Notes: generated by a model not told the origin, from the sequence alone. Shown: positions 16,621-25,411, numbered from the stretch's first letter. The stretch: 64,000 bases of DNA from Patescibacteria group bacterium (GCA_026004435.1 BPJD01000006.1:1-64000), one strand, 5' to 3'. Program-made: numbers and translations.

Positions 16621-17877
16621 TCAAAATTTTCCAGATGGAATAGTATCAAACCCTGTAAATTTTTGCAATACATCAGGAACTTTAATTGTTGAGTCGCTTT
16701 GCTGATAATTTTCAATAATTGCTATTAAAGCTCTTGGCGAGGGCAGAGCTGTATCATTTAGAGTATAAACATACTTGCTTGAGTTGTCTTTTGCCCTGTA
16801 TTTAATATTTAATCTCCTTGATTGAAAATCAGTCATAATTGAATTTGAGGCAACCTCTCCCCAGCCTTTTCTATAAGGCATCCAAACCTCAGTGTCATAC
16901 TTTTTTGCCTGTGGCTCACCCATATCTCCTGTGCACATTAACAAAACTCTATAAGGCAGATTAAGCTCCTGCCAGATCTCTTCTGTATTGTTTTGCAGTT
17001 CCTCATGCAGTTGTCTAGCCTGATCGTCATCTGCTGTTGAGATAATAACCTGTTCTATTTTGTAAAACTCATGTACTCTGTAAACACCTCTCGTATCCTT
17101 GCCGTACGAACCTGCTTCCCTGCGATAACAAGGAGAAAATGCCACAAATTTATACGGCAGATTCTTTTCCTCAAGTATCTCTCCGGCAAAGTATGATGTT
17201 ACCGGCTGTTCGGCTGTACCTGCCAAAAAAGAATCATTGTCATTTAATTCATAGGTCTCTCTTCTGCCCCAAGGAAACTGGCCGCAACCAAACAAAGTAA
17301 ACTCCTTTACTATAGCAGGCGCAATAATCGGAGTATAGCCTTTGGCAATTAATTTAGTAAAGGCAAACCACAATAATGCCAGATGCAGTACAGCCAGTTC
17401 ATTTTTTAAAAAATAACCTCTGTAGCCTGAGACTTTTGAGCCTCTTTCAAAGTCAATCAGATCCCATTTTTCCGCTAACTGTATATGGCTCTTTGGCTTA
17501 AAATCAAACTCACTAACTTTGCCCCATCTGCGAATCTCCTGATTGCCAGACTCATCTTTGCCAACAGGAACTTCTGGATAAACCACATTTGGAATTGTCA
17601 CAAGGATCTTTTCCCTTTCTTCTCTTAACTGTTTTAACTCCTTCTCTAATTGCTGAATTTTATTTTTTAGTTTTTTGGCTTTGCTAATCAGCTCTTTGGT
17701 GACATTTTGCTTTGATATGATATTTCTTTCCTGCCTTAACTTGTCAATCTGTTTTTGCAGTTGTCTGACTCGTTTATCTAACTTTAAAAACTGATCAATA
17801 TCAACCTGAATATTCTTATTTTTGGCATTCTGCTTAACCAACTCCGGATTATTCCTTATATAATCAGGATCTAACAT
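16621..17877 (-). CDS. serS: Seryl-tRNA synthetase
   Basis: 418 residues, normal length. N-terminal antiparallel coiled-coil arm (about 25-105, Lys/Gln/Glu-rich) that grips the long variable arm of tRNA-Ser, then a class II catalytic domain with GTAEQPVTSYF, motif 2 (CYRREAGSYGKDTRGVYRVHEF) and motif 3 (PSPRALIAIIENYQ). The stop is TGA, which argues for the standard code. ATG 17875-17877 is preceded by TATAAT with exactly 6 nt between. The 5' 159 codons are duplicated in decayed form at 18116-18616. Confidence 0.95.
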   Translation of the reverse strand: MLDPDYIRNNPELVKQNAKNKNIQVDIDQFLKLDKRVRQLQKQIDKLRQERNIISKQNVTKELISKAKKLKNKIQQLEKELKQLREEREKILVTIPNVVYPEVPVGKDESGNQEIRRWGKVSEFDFKPKSHIQLAEKWDLIDFERGSKVSGYRGYFLKNELAVLHLALLWFAFTKLIAKGYTPIIAPAIVKEFTLFGCGQFPWGRRETYELNDNDSFLAGTAEQPVTSYFAGEILEEKNLPYKFVAFSPCYRREAGSYGKDTRGVYRVHEFYKIEQVIISTADDDQARQLHEELQNNTEEIWQELNLPYRVLLMCTGDMGEPQAKKYDTEVWMPYRKGWGEVASNSIMTDFQSRRLNIKYRAKDNSSKYVYTLNDTALPSPRALIAIIENYQQSDSTIKVPDVLQKFTGFDTIPSGKF

Positions 17878-17883
17878 AACTGA

Positions 17884-17889
17884 ATTATA
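17884..17889 (-). promoter_or_regulatory. -10 box of serS, leaderless spacing
   Basis: TATAAT on the minus strand, 6 nt before the serS ATG. The stretch from here to 18049 otherwise holds only AT-rich sequence and the upstream copy of the tRNA-Glu promoter (TATAAT 18033-18038, plus strand). Confidence 0.55.
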
Positions 17890-18049
17890 CTACAGATTTA
17901 TGTTTTCAACTAAAGATTATGATATTATACTATAAAACAATTTTCTAATATGAATACAGATTAAGTTTTTTAATCAATTTTTAGGAAAAGATAATTAAAG
18001 ATTTAAAACTACAAAAAGATTAATCTGTTTGATATAATGTTAGGTGTCT

Positions 18050-18115
18050 GCCCCCGTCGTCTAGCGGCCCAAGACATCTGGTTCTCAGCCAGAAGATCAG
18101 GGGTTCGAATCCCCT
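18050..18115 (+). pseudogene. Truncated tRNA-Glu(CTC), lacks the 3' acceptor strand
   Basis: The first 66 nt are identical to the intact tRNA-Glu at 18768-18841, including anticodon loop TTCTCAG and the T-arm, with its own TATAAT at 18033-18038. After CCCCT the sequence switches to a copy of serS positions 17401 onward, so the CGGGGGC acceptor half is missing. It cannot form an acceptor stem. Confidence 0.85.
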
Positions 18116-18616
18116 ATTTTTTAAAAAATAACCTCTGATAGCCTGAGACCTTTGAGCCTCTTTCAAAGTCAATCAGATCCCATTGTTCCGCCAACTGTAT
18201 ATGAGCTCTTTGCCTTAAAATCAAATTCAGGCTACCTTTGCCCCATCTTCTAATTTCTTGATTTCCAGAGTCATCTTTGCCAACAGGAACTTCTGGATAA
18301 ACTATATTTGGAATCTGTACCCAAGGATCTCCTGCCTTTGATCTTTTAGCTGCTTTAAGCTCCTTGCTCTAAGTTCCGCTGATCTGTGTTTTAAGTTTTT
18401 TACCCTTTGCTAATCACCTCTTCGGTTACTGATTTTGCTTTGACATGCATAGTTTCTCTGCCTGCCTTAACTCGTCAACCTGTCTGTTGCAGTTCTCCGC
18501 ACCTCGTTCATCTAACTGCAAAAAACTGATCTATATCTACATCTGATATTTTTATTCTTAGCGTTTTGTTTGACCAACTCCGGGTTCTGTCCTTATGATA
18601 ATCTGGGTCTAAGCAT
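18116..18616 (-). pseudogene. Decayed copy of the serS 5' half (residues 1-159)
   Basis: Aligns along its whole length with 17401-17877. Readable blocks keep the protein but change third codon positions: around 18230-18300 the reverse strand reads IPNIVYPEVPVGKD, with GGC to GGA, CAG to CAA and CGC to AGA changes relative to serS. Scattered single-base insertions break the frame, for example after the first codons (ATG CTT AGA, where serS has ATG TTA GAT). The copy starts exactly at serS base 17401 and ends with a serS-like ATG (18614-18616) and -10 box (18624-18629). Confidence 0.8.
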
Positions 18617-18728
18617 AGCTGATATTATACTACAGTTTTGTTTCAACTAAGTTTATGATTTTACTATCTATTTGGTAATTGTACAGATTAAGTTTTTCAT
18701 TAGGATTTGCTGGCAAAGAGTTTTAAGT

Positions 18729-18756
18729 TTGACTCGATTAATCTGTTTGATATAAT
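18729..18756 (+). promoter_or_regulatory. Sigma70-type promoter of tRNA-Glu
   Basis: TTGACT (18729-18734), 16-nt spacer, TATAAT (18751-18756). The mature tRNA begins 11 nt after the -10 box. This is the best two-box promoter in the region. Copy A of the duplication keeps the -10 but not the TTGACT. Confidence 0.8.
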
Positions 18757-18767
18757 GTTCGGTGTCT

Positions 18768-18841
18768 GCCCCCGTCGTCTAGCGGCCCAAGACATCTGGT
18801 TCTCAGCCAGAAGATCAGGGGTTCGAATCCCCTCGGGGGCA
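18768..18841 (+). tRNA. tRNA-Glu (anticodon CTC)
   Basis: Acceptor stem GCCCCCG / CGGGGGC plus discriminator A; anticodon stem TCTGG / CCAGA with loop TTCTCAG giving anticodon CTC (reads GAG); T-arm AGGGGTTCGAATCCCCT. No CCA encoded. The glycosyltransferase ATG starts 5 nt after the discriminator base, so both are on one transcript. Confidence 0.92.
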
Positions 18842-18846
18842 CTTAA

Positions 18847-20259
18847 ATGAGGATTGTCTTAACTACATTATTTCAACGAGGTTATGGAGGAGGAATTGGC
18901 AGAGTAACTGAAGCACTAGCTGAAAAACTTTTAAAGCAACATAAAGTAATCATTATCAGATCAGCTGAACAGCATTACGAAAACAAACTTAACAGCAAAC
19001 TTACAGAAATTGGCATTGAAGGTTTTGGCAAAGGTGAAAGAGTATTTCCTGTTTTAAGACCTGCTGTAATTGATTATATTTATAATGTTTTAGCTAAGTT
19101 TAAGCCAGACATAATTCACTGCCAAGACGAAGGACCTATATCATTTGTTTGTTTATTTTGGGCAAAGCAAAATAATGTTCCTGTTATCTTTACCAAACAT
19201 ATTCTGCCTAATAACTTCAATAAATTTTATTTTGATAACATAGTCAATAAGTTTAATATATTCGATTCTTTAAAATTAAAAATTTCATCTGCTTTAATGG
19301 AAAGCTACTTTAACTTTTTTATGCAAAAAGTAGATGGTTTTATAGCTTTAAACCAAGTTGTGTATAACTTAGCCGCAAAAAATAATGAAAAAATTGCTAA
19401 AAAAAGTGTTATTATTTCAAACGGAGTTGACTTTTCCACATACGAAAGATTAAAACTTCCTAAGATTACAAACAAGATTATTAGGTTAATTTTTGTTGGC
19501 AACTTGTGTCACAGAAAAAATCAGCTGTACTTGGTTTCTGCGACAAAACATCTTGATCCCAATAAATTTAAGTTAATCTTGGTAGGACCAGTATTAGATA
19601 ACGATTATTTCAATAAGATTAAAGACTACATAAACAAAAACAAAATAAAGAATATTGAGTTTAAAGGCAAAGTAAATACAGATCAAGTTAAAAAACTGCT
19701 TGAAAAATCGCATTTTTTCGTTTCTGCCTCAGTAGCTGAGGTACAAAGTTTATCTGTGCTTGAGGCAATGTCAGCAGGAAAACCAATAATTGCGCTAAAA
19801 AATGAAACGACTCAAGACTTTGTAAATAAAGAAAATGGAGTTCTTTTACCTAAAAACACACCAGTAGAAATCTTTGCACAGGAAATACAAAAACTTTCTA
19901 AATTTAATCAAGATCAGTACCTTAAGCTGTGCTACAACAGCAGAAAAAAGGTAAAACCGCTTGATTGGAAATATGTATTAAGCAAACTCAATGATTTTTA
20001 TAAAAAAGTAATTGACCAGAATAAAAAAACAGATTCTTCTGCTAGTTTATCTGGATTTATCAAACAAAATCTCCACCTTCCTCTTAATACAATGCTTTCA
20101 GAGTCTGCTATTTTGCTTTTGCTATCATTAATTACTGTAACTGTTTATAATATTAATAGAGGTTATGAGTTTATAGATAAACTCAACGCTGTTGATATGA
20201 CAAAAAAAGAATTAAACAAACTTAAAAATCAGTTACTAAATTTAGAAAAACACCTATGA
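18847..20259 (+). CDS. GT4-family glycosyltransferase with C-terminal membrane segment
   Basis: 470 residues, GT-B fold. N-terminal RGYGGGIGRVTEAL (acceptor side) and C-terminal donor site with LIFVGNLCHRKNQL and the EX7E-type region SASVAEVQSLSVLEAMSAGKP. After the transferase (to about residue 395) comes a hydrophobic helix (SAILLLLSLITVTVY) and a charged coiled-coil-like tail ending at the stop, unusual for GT4 and probably a membrane anchor. It likely builds a surface glycan. Starts 5 nt behind mature tRNA-Glu and overlaps the next gene by 4 bp (ATGA). Confidence 0.85.
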   Translation: MRIVLTTLFQRGYGGGIGRVTEALAEKLLKQHKVIIIRSAEQHYENKLNSKLTEIGIEGFGKGERVFPVLRPAVIDYIYNVLAKFKPDIIHCQDEGPISFVCLFWAKQNNVPVIFTKHILPNNFNKFYFDNIVNKFNIFDSLKLKISSALMESYFNFFMQKVDGFIALNQVVYNLAAKNNEKIAKKSVIISNGVDFSTYERLKLPKITNKIIRLIFVGNLCHRKNQLYLVSATKHLDPNKFKLILVGPVLDNDYFNKIKDYINKNKIKNIEFKGKVNTDQVKKLLEKSHFFVSASVAEVQSLSVLEAMSAGKPIIALKNETTQDFVNKENGVLLPKNTPVEIFAQEIQKLSKFNQDQYLKLCYNSRKKVKPLDWKYVLSKLNDFYKKVIDQNKKTDSSASLSGFIKQNLHLPLNTMLSESAILLLLSLITVTVYNINRGYEFIDKLNAVDMTKKELNKLKNQLLNLEKHL

Positions 20260-21011
20260 TCTACGCTGTTATTTTAGCTGGCGGCAAAGGCACCAGAATG
20301 AACTCCAACAACATAAACAAGGTTGCCTTAAAGATTGACGGCAAACCTTTAATTGTTTACGCAGTAGAGAAAGTAACTGAGTTTGCAGATAAAGTAATTG
20401 TTGTAATTGGAGCCTATGCTGACTCAGTCAAACAATGTCTAACCAATTTTCAGGTTGAGTATGCCTATCAAGACCAACAGTTAGGCACTGCAGATGCTGT
20501 TGCAAGAGCCTTAAGCCTAATTAAAAACTCTTCAGACAATCTGGTTCTGATCGGCTACGGAGATCATATGATGCATTATAAAAACAGCACTATTAAACAA
20601 CTTATTGATTATCACAAAACCAGAGACGCTGATCTTACGCTCGTCTCTGTTTTTTTTGATGACCCTAATCTGCTAGCTTGGGGCAGAGTGGTTAAAAACA
20701 AACAAGGAAAAATTATAGCCATTGTTGAACAAAAAGACGCAACTGAAGAAGAACTCAAGATTAAAGAACTTAATGCTGGATTTTATGTAGTCAGGGCAAG
20801 TTTTTTAAAAAAGTTTCTGCCTCAAATTACTCCTTCACCAGCTACAGGCGAGTATTACCTAACTGACCTTGTAAAATTAGCTGTTGAAAATGGATATAAG
20901 GTTGAAAACTACACAGTTGATTTTGCAGAAGTTGGCTATGGAGTAAATACTCCCCAACAGCTTAAACTTGCTGAACAAATGCTGATTAAATCAAAACAAG
21001 ACTCTAATTAA
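20256..21011 (+). CDS. Sugar-phosphate nucleotidyltransferase (GlmU/MobA-like N-terminal domain)
   Basis: 251 residues with the nucleotidyltransferase start VILAGGKGTRM at 5-15, followed by VALKIDGKPLIVYAVEKV, DQQLGTADAVARAL (GlmU-like QxGTAhAv) and GYGDHMM. It activates a sugar-1-phosphate to an NDP-sugar; the GlmU pyrophosphorylase half is the closest look. No left-handed beta-helix acetyltransferase domain, so it is not bifunctional GlmU. Coupled by a 4-bp overlap to the upstream glycosyltransferase and convergent with manC-like. Confidence 0.85.
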   Translation: MIYAVILAGGKGTRMNSNNINKVALKIDGKPLIVYAVEKVTEFADKVIVVIGAYADSVKQCLTNFQVEYAYQDQQLGTADAVARALSLIKNSSDNLVLIGYGDHMMHYKNSTIKQLIDYHKTRDADLTLVSVFFDDPNLLAWGRVVKNKQGKIIAIVEQKDATEEELKIKELNAGFYVVRASFLKKFLPQITPSPATGEYYLTDLVKLAVENGYKVENYTVDFAEVGYGVNTPQQLKLAEQMLIKSKQDSN

Positions 21012-22081
21012 GTCAACTTATCGTACTTTGATTCAGACAGCAACTTAACCACATTCTTTATTTTACTGGCAGATGACTTTTTTGCTACCAACAAAGCATC
21101 ATTAGCATCAACTATAACCACATCTTCAAGATCAACTGCTACTATGAGTTTATTTTTAGCAAAGTTATAAACCAATGTATCTTTGCAGTCTTCCAGCAGT
21201 ACATCGCCAGATGTAATATTATCTTCCGTTGCTTCTTCTAAAGCTGATTTTAATGACTCCCAAGTGCCAACATCAGTCCAGCCTAGATCTTCTACAATAA
21301 CATAAGCTGATCTGGCTGGCAGTTTTTCCATTACAGCATAATCAATGCTTATCTCAGGCATTTTAGAAAAACTTGAACTGAATTTGGCAAAATCTGATCT
21401 GTTGGCAAATGCCTCAACAGCGATGTTGTAGATCTCATTAGAATGCTTTTTTATCAAGTTCATCATAAACTGAGGAGTAGTTACAAAATAACCCAAGTTC
21501 CAAGCATAGTCACCTTCTGCCATATACTTTTCTGCAGTTTCCTGATCAGGTTTTTCTACAAACTGCTCAAACTCTAGTAAGAACGGATTAGTTTTATCTA
21601 AGACTTTGCCTGTTTTAATCCAACCTAAAGTTGTTGCAGGGTATCTTGGCCTCTGCCCTATAAAGACAAGTCTGTTTGGATCCTCTTTTATCACTGCTTC
21701 AGCTTTTTTTAATGCTCTGGCAAAGTTCTTTTGCTTTTTTATCACATGATCTCCCCAGAGTATAACAATTGGATCTGTCCTGTTGATCTGAGACAAAACA
21801 TAAGTCACATATGCTACAGCAGGACCTGTATCTTTTCTTAATGGCTCTATGATAATGTTTTTGTCTGGAATATCAGGCAGTTGGCTCTTAATATTATCCT
21901 GATAAAGATAACTGGTTGAGATAAAAATCTCTTCTGGATTTGACACCTGTTTAACCAAGTTTGCCATAATCTGCAAAGTTGACTGGCCGTCTATAATTTT
22001 TTCAAACTGTTTTGGACTTTTTTTTCGAGACAAAGGCCAAAGTCTTGTACCTGTCCCTCCTGCAAAGATAATAGATTTCAT
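21008..22081 (-). CDS. manC: Mannose-1-phosphate guanylyltransferase (ManC-like)
   Basis: 357 residues. The GDP-mannose pyrophosphorylase signature FAGGTGTRLWPLSRKKSPKQF is at the N-terminus, then EPLRKDTGPAVAY, GDHVI and VEKPDQETAEKY, with DLGWTDVGTWESL in the C-terminal part. It makes GDP-mannose from mannose-1-phosphate and GTP in the cytoplasm. The phosphomannose isomerase domain of long ManC proteins is absent. The start overlaps the stop of the upstream glycosyltransferase gene by 4 bp, suggesting that the product feeds a mannosyltransferase. Confidence 0.92.
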   Translation of the reverse strand: MKSIIFAGGTGTRLWPLSRKKSPKQFEKIIDGQSTLQIMANLVKQVSNPEEIFISTSYLYQDNIKSQLPDIPDKNIIIEPLRKDTGPAVAYVTYVLSQINRTDPIVILWGDHVIKKQKNFARALKKAEAVIKEDPNRLVFIGQRPRYPATTLGWIKTGKVLDKTNPFLLEFEQFVEKPDQETAEKYMAEGDYAWNLGYFVTTPQFMMNLIKKHSNEIYNIAVEAFANRSDFAKFSSSFSKMPEISIDYAVMEKLPARSAYVIVEDLGWTDVGTWESLKSALEEATEDNITSGDVLLEDCKDTLVYNFAKNKLIVAVDLEDVVIVDANDALLVAKKSSASKIKNVVKLLSESKYDKLT

Positions 22082-23211
22082 AGGCTGTTGATTATATTAA
22101 CTAACTTTTTAACAAAATTTTCTTTACTAAACTGATTAAAAAAATCAATCCTGTTATTTTTTATTCTTAATTTAAGATTGTATGACAATGTAATACTTTT
22201 TTCAAGCGCTGATTTTAAACCTGAGCTGGTTTGATCTTGAAAGACAATAGAGAACTCTTTAGCATACTCGCAGACAGCGCTTTTACTATAAATTACTAAA
22301 GGAGTATTAAAAAACAAAGCCTCTAAAGCTGTATAACCAAACTCTTCTATCTGAGGCATTACAAAAGCTACTGCATTTGAGTACAACCAGGCAAGCTCAT
22401 TATCTGAAAGATTTTGAAAAAAATACAAGTTTGACCGTTTAGCCTTCAACAACTTCTTTTGTTGCGAACCTGTGCCAACAACAACAAAGTTGCAGTTTTT
22501 AAAATACTCTGTTTGTTGAATAAAAAGATCAGCTCTTTTGTACGGCTCCAACCTTGAGATAAACAAAAAATATGGTTTTTTTGCAACCTGATTAAACCTT
22601 TGATCAAGGCTGTTTTTTAAGCTCTGGGTTTCTTCTGCAACTTTTTGCCAGTACTTAAAATCAAAGGCCGGGTAAACAACCTCTCCTGTAATGCCATAGG
22701 TTTTTTCTGCTAGTTTTTTTACCAACTCAGACAGAAAGATATATTTATCAGGTCTTCTAGCTGAAAGATAATCAAAACTGCGCAGATACGAAAGCAGGGG
22801 AAGTGTTAAAAATTTTGTTAGTTTTGAAAAATAAAGCTCCTGAAAGTTCCATAAAAATCTTGGAGGAGTAAATAAATAGCAAATATGCTTTGTTTCTGGT
22901 TTGGTTACTACTGCTTTGGCAAAATAAGCTGTAGCTGAAAAAACAAGGTCATACTCTGAAAGATCAAAACTCTCAAAAGCAAAGGGATAAAATAAAGTAA
23001 GCAGTTTTCTTTGGCGTAAAACTTGGGGAAATTTTTTTATAAAACTTTGTTTTACTGTTCTGCCTTTAAGCCACTGGATTTTGTCTTGATCCCAGTAACT
23101 AGTGTAAATATCTGCATTGGGGAACACCTCAAGCAAAATCTTAAACAATCTTTCTGCTCCGCCTTCTTTGTCAAACCAGTCATAGACCAAAGCTATTTTT
23201 TTGTTTTCCAT
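22078..23211 (-). CDS. GT4-family glycosyltransferase, likely mannosyltransferase
   Basis: 377 residues. N-terminus ALVYDWFDKEGGAERLFKILLEVFPNAD fits the WbaZ-like GT4 group. Donor-site elements are FLFISRLEPYKRADLF, VVGTGSQQKKL and PQIEEFGYTALEALFFNTP (E-x7-E). Probably transfers mannose from GDP-mannose made by the adjacent ManC, an inference from gene coupling. The first 19 bp overlap the end of tsaD. Confidence 0.85.
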   Translation of the reverse strand: MENKKIALVYDWFDKEGGAERLFKILLEVFPNADIYTSYWDQDKIQWLKGRTVKQSFIKKFPQVLRQRKLLTLFYPFAFESFDLSEYDLVFSATAYFAKAVVTKPETKHICYLFTPPRFLWNFQELYFSKLTKFLTLPLLSYLRSFDYLSARRPDKYIFLSELVKKLAEKTYGITGEVVYPAFDFKYWQKVAEETQSLKNSLDQRFNQVAKKPYFLFISRLEPYKRADLFIQQTEYFKNCNFVVVGTGSQQKKLLKAKRSNLYFFQNLSDNELAWLYSNAVAFVMPQIEEFGYTALEALFFNTPLVIYSKSAVCEYAKEFSIVFQDQTSSGLKSALEKSITLSYNLKLRIKNNRIDFFNQFSKENFVKKLVNIINSL

Positions 23212-24269
23212 ATGAATTTATCCTCTAAATTAAGCCTAGGCTTTCTATCTAATAAATCAAACTCATCTCCAGCAAGATAGTAACCCTGCCTGTATCTGTA
23301 GTAGCCTGCAACTGCAATCATAGCTGCATTATCGCCATAAAGGTAATCATAACGAGGAAACAACACCTTTGCCTGATGCTTTCTGGCAAGTTGCCTAATC
23401 GTAGTCTTAAGATGCTTATTGGCAGAAACACCTCCACAGACAATCAGGTTTTTTACCCCTGTTTTTTTTATTGCAGACTCCAATTTTATAATAACAGACT
23501 CAAAGACTGCCTGTTGAAAAGAACTGGCAAGTTTATTAATGTTGTCTGTAATAAATCTTTGGCTCTTGTCTTTTACAAAATAGTAAAAGGCAGTTTTTAA
23601 GCCAGAAAAAGAAAAATCAAGTGAGTTATGTTTAATCATTGTGCGGGGAAAGTTATAAAAATCTTTGTTCTCAACTGCCTCGGATAACCGCTCTATCACA
23701 GCTCCGCTGGGATATCCTAATCCTAAAAGCTTGCCTGCCTTATCTAATGCCTCGCCCGCAGCATCATCTAAAGTTTTACCAATTATTTTGTGCTGAAGAT
23801 GATCATAAAATAAACTGAGTTGAGTATGACCTCCTGAAATTATTAAACACAGATAAGGAAAGTCAAACTTAAAATCTGGTCTGCCTTGGCTGTTCTGTAC
23901 AAAAACAGAGTAAATATGCCCCTCAAGATGATTGACTGGAATAATAGGTTTACTGTACTCTTCTGCCAGTAACTTTGTTTGTTTAATGCCTGTCTCCAAT
24001 GCAGGAGCAAGACCAGGACCATAGGTTACTGCAAAAGCTGTGATTTTATTAAGATCAGCCTCTTTTCTTACTCTTTTAAGTTTTTTTAGGGTTAAGTTAA
24101 TTATTGATGGCAGTTTAATCTGATGTTCTTTTTTAGCCAAATGAGGTACCACGCCGCCCCATTGGGAATGAACAGCCTGAGAGTAGACCACATTAGCTAA
24201 AATTTTTCTTCCTGATCCCACTGCGCAAGCTGTTTCATCGCAAGATGTTTCCACTGCAAATATTAGCAT
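23193..24269 (-). CDS. tsaD: tRNA N6-threonylcarbamoyladenosine synthase subunit TsaD
   Basis: 358 residues of the ASKHA fold. AVETSCDETACAV at the N-terminus; metal-binding VNHLEGHIYS; nucleotide loop LIISGGHTQL; FSFSGLKTAFYY; CGGVSANKHL. With the neighbouring TsaC-TsaE fusion it forms most of the t6A37 tRNA modification pathway; it transfers the threonylcarbamoyl group from TC-AMP to A37. No tsaB is seen in this window. The gene begins right after the tsaC-tsaE stop. Confidence 0.95.
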   Translation of the reverse strand: MLIFAVETSCDETACAVGSGRKILANVVYSQAVHSQWGGVVPHLAKKEHQIKLPSIINLTLKKLKRVRKEADLNKITAFAVTYGPGLAPALETGIKQTKLLAEEYSKPIIPVNHLEGHIYSVFVQNSQGRPDFKFDFPYLCLIISGGHTQLSLFYDHLQHKIIGKTLDDAAGEALDKAGKLLGLGYPSGAVIERLSEAVENKDFYNFPRTMIKHNSLDFSFSGLKTAFYYFVKDKSQRFITDNINKLASSFQQAVFESVIIKLESAIKKTGVKNLIVCGGVSANKHLKTTIRQLARKHQAKVLFPRYDYLYGDNAAMIAVAGYYRYRQGYYLAGDEFDLLDRKPRLNLEDKFIWKTKK

Positions 24270-24271
24270 GC

Positions 24272-25345
24272 TTATTGTTTTAATTTAATTAATCGCTTGT
24301 TCTTATCTTGATAAAGAATCTGAAGATAAAAGATTTTGGTTTGTTTCTTAAGCTTATCTATTAAGCCTTTAATCTTTTGTCCCCACTCTATAATCACGAG
24401 ATTATCTCCTTGACAAAAAGTCTCAAGATTAAAATAATTCAACTCAGACTTGTCATTAATATTGTACAGATCAAAGTGGATTAGTTTCTTAAATCTGCAG
24501 TCTGAAATATCATACTCATAGAAACCAACAAAACTCGGAGACACAATATCTGTTACACCAAGCATTTTGCCAATCCCTTTGGTAAACTCTGTTTTGCCTG
24601 CACCCAGATCTCCCTCTAAAAACACAAAAACAGAGTTTTGTTTGCTTGTTAACAAATAGTTTTTAAAAATAAACTGAGCTATTTTTCTAGTCTGCTTAGG
24701 AGAACTTGACTCAAACTCATCCAGATCAGTAAGCAAAATATCGCCTTTTCTTAAGACTTTGATACTATCTTCTGTTAAGTCTATTACTGTTGAAGGTTTG
24801 TTGTAAGGAAGTTTGCCAGCATCAACAATAAGATCTATCTGGCTTAAACGCTTTTTAGATAAAGTTTTTAAAAAACTATCTATTGTGTAATGAGGTCCTT
24901 TGCCGCTTATATTAGCAGATGTAGCAGTTACAGCAGATCCAAAAGCCTGAACCAAACTCTGAACAGGTTTATAATCTGGAATTCTTATGCCTAAACTGCC
25001 TTTTTCAGACTCAAGATAAGAACAGACATTATGTTTTGAGGGCAGGACTATTGTAAAAGGGCCCGGCAATAGCTGTTCAAGCAGACTTTGCTGTTTTTTA
25101 TTGGTATCAACATACTCGTTAATTGATTCAAATCCTGGCAGAAATACTGATATTGGCTTGCCAAAAGGCCTTTTTTTTACATTAATCAATTTTGTTACAG
25201 CAGAAGTGTTTTTTGCATCTGCTAAAAATCCGTATACAGTATCTGAAGGATAAACAACCAAACCACCACTCCTTAAAGTCTTAATAACCTCAGGCTGAAT
25301 CTGAAACAACTTATTACTGTCATTTTCTGTTTTAATAAGCTTCAT
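24272..25345 (-). CDS. Fusion protein TsaC (Sua5/YrdC) + TsaE
   Basis: 357 residues from ATG 25343-25345, preferred over TTG 25351 because TATAAT lies 6 nt before it. Residues 1-205: YrdC/Sua5 L-threonylcarbamoyladenylate synthase (VVYPSDTVYGFLADA, KKRPFGKPISVF, TATSANISGKG, PSTVIDL). Residues about 212-357: TsaE ATPase with Walker A EGDLGAGKT at 244-252, SPSFVGFYEY and HFDLYN. Two t6A factors that are normally separate are joined and sit directly upstream of tsaD. I see no linker-sized gap or frameshift; the fusion is one clean ORF. Confidence 0.9.
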   Translation of the reverse strand: MKLIKTENDSNKLFQIQPEVIKTLRSGGLVVYPSDTVYGFLADAKNTSAVTKLINVKKRPFGKPISVFLPGFESINEYVDTNKKQQSLLEQLLPGPFTIVLPSKHNVCSYLESEKGSLGIRIPDYKPVQSLVQAFGSAVTATSANISGKGPHYTIDSFLKTLSKKRLSQIDLIVDAGKLPYNKPSTVIDLTEDSIKVLRKGDILLTDLDEFESSSPKQTRKIAQFIFKNYLLTSKQNSVFVFLEGDLGAGKTEFTKGIGKMLGVTDIVSPSFVGFYEYDISDCRFKKLIHFDLYNINDKSELNYFNLETFCQGDNLVIIEWGQKIKGLIDKLKKQTKIFYLQILYQDKNKRLIKLKQ

Positions 25346-25351
25346 AAACAA

Positions 25352-25357
25352 ATTATA
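25352..25357 (-). promoter_or_regulatory. -10 box of tsaC-tsaE, leaderless spacing
   Basis: TATAAT on the minus strand, then 6 nt, then ATG 25345. The alternative TTG start at 25351 would abut the box, which supports the ATG. Confidence 0.55.
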
Positions 25358-25411
25358 TAAAATTTGAGGCTATTTTCAGCCAAAATTAACCTCAGACTAA
25401 GATTAAAGTAT

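Larger units (their letters stand above)
17401..18833. repeat. Tandem duplication spanning the serS 5' half, promoter region and tRNA-Glu
   Basis: Copy A is 17401-18115 (715 bp) and copy B is 18116-18833 (718 bp), directly adjacent. The right junction lies inside the T-arm of the tRNA, so only copy B runs into CGGGGGCA and yields an intact tRNA, while only copy A connects to the rest of serS. The tRNA parts are identical; the serS parts have diverged strongly with substitutions and single-base indels. Confidence 0.8.

Noticed and set aside
18116-18616. Treating the serS copy as pure sequencing noise
   Set aside because: Many differences are synonymous in the serS frame, which random errors would not produce. 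Noise in a read from a related strain remains possible and is stated in the finding.
25358-25411. Hairpin GGCTGAAAATAGCC between secA and tsaC-tsaE as a riboswitch or terminator
   Set aside because: The stem is short and no T-run follows on either strand. A promoter box lies directly behind it.
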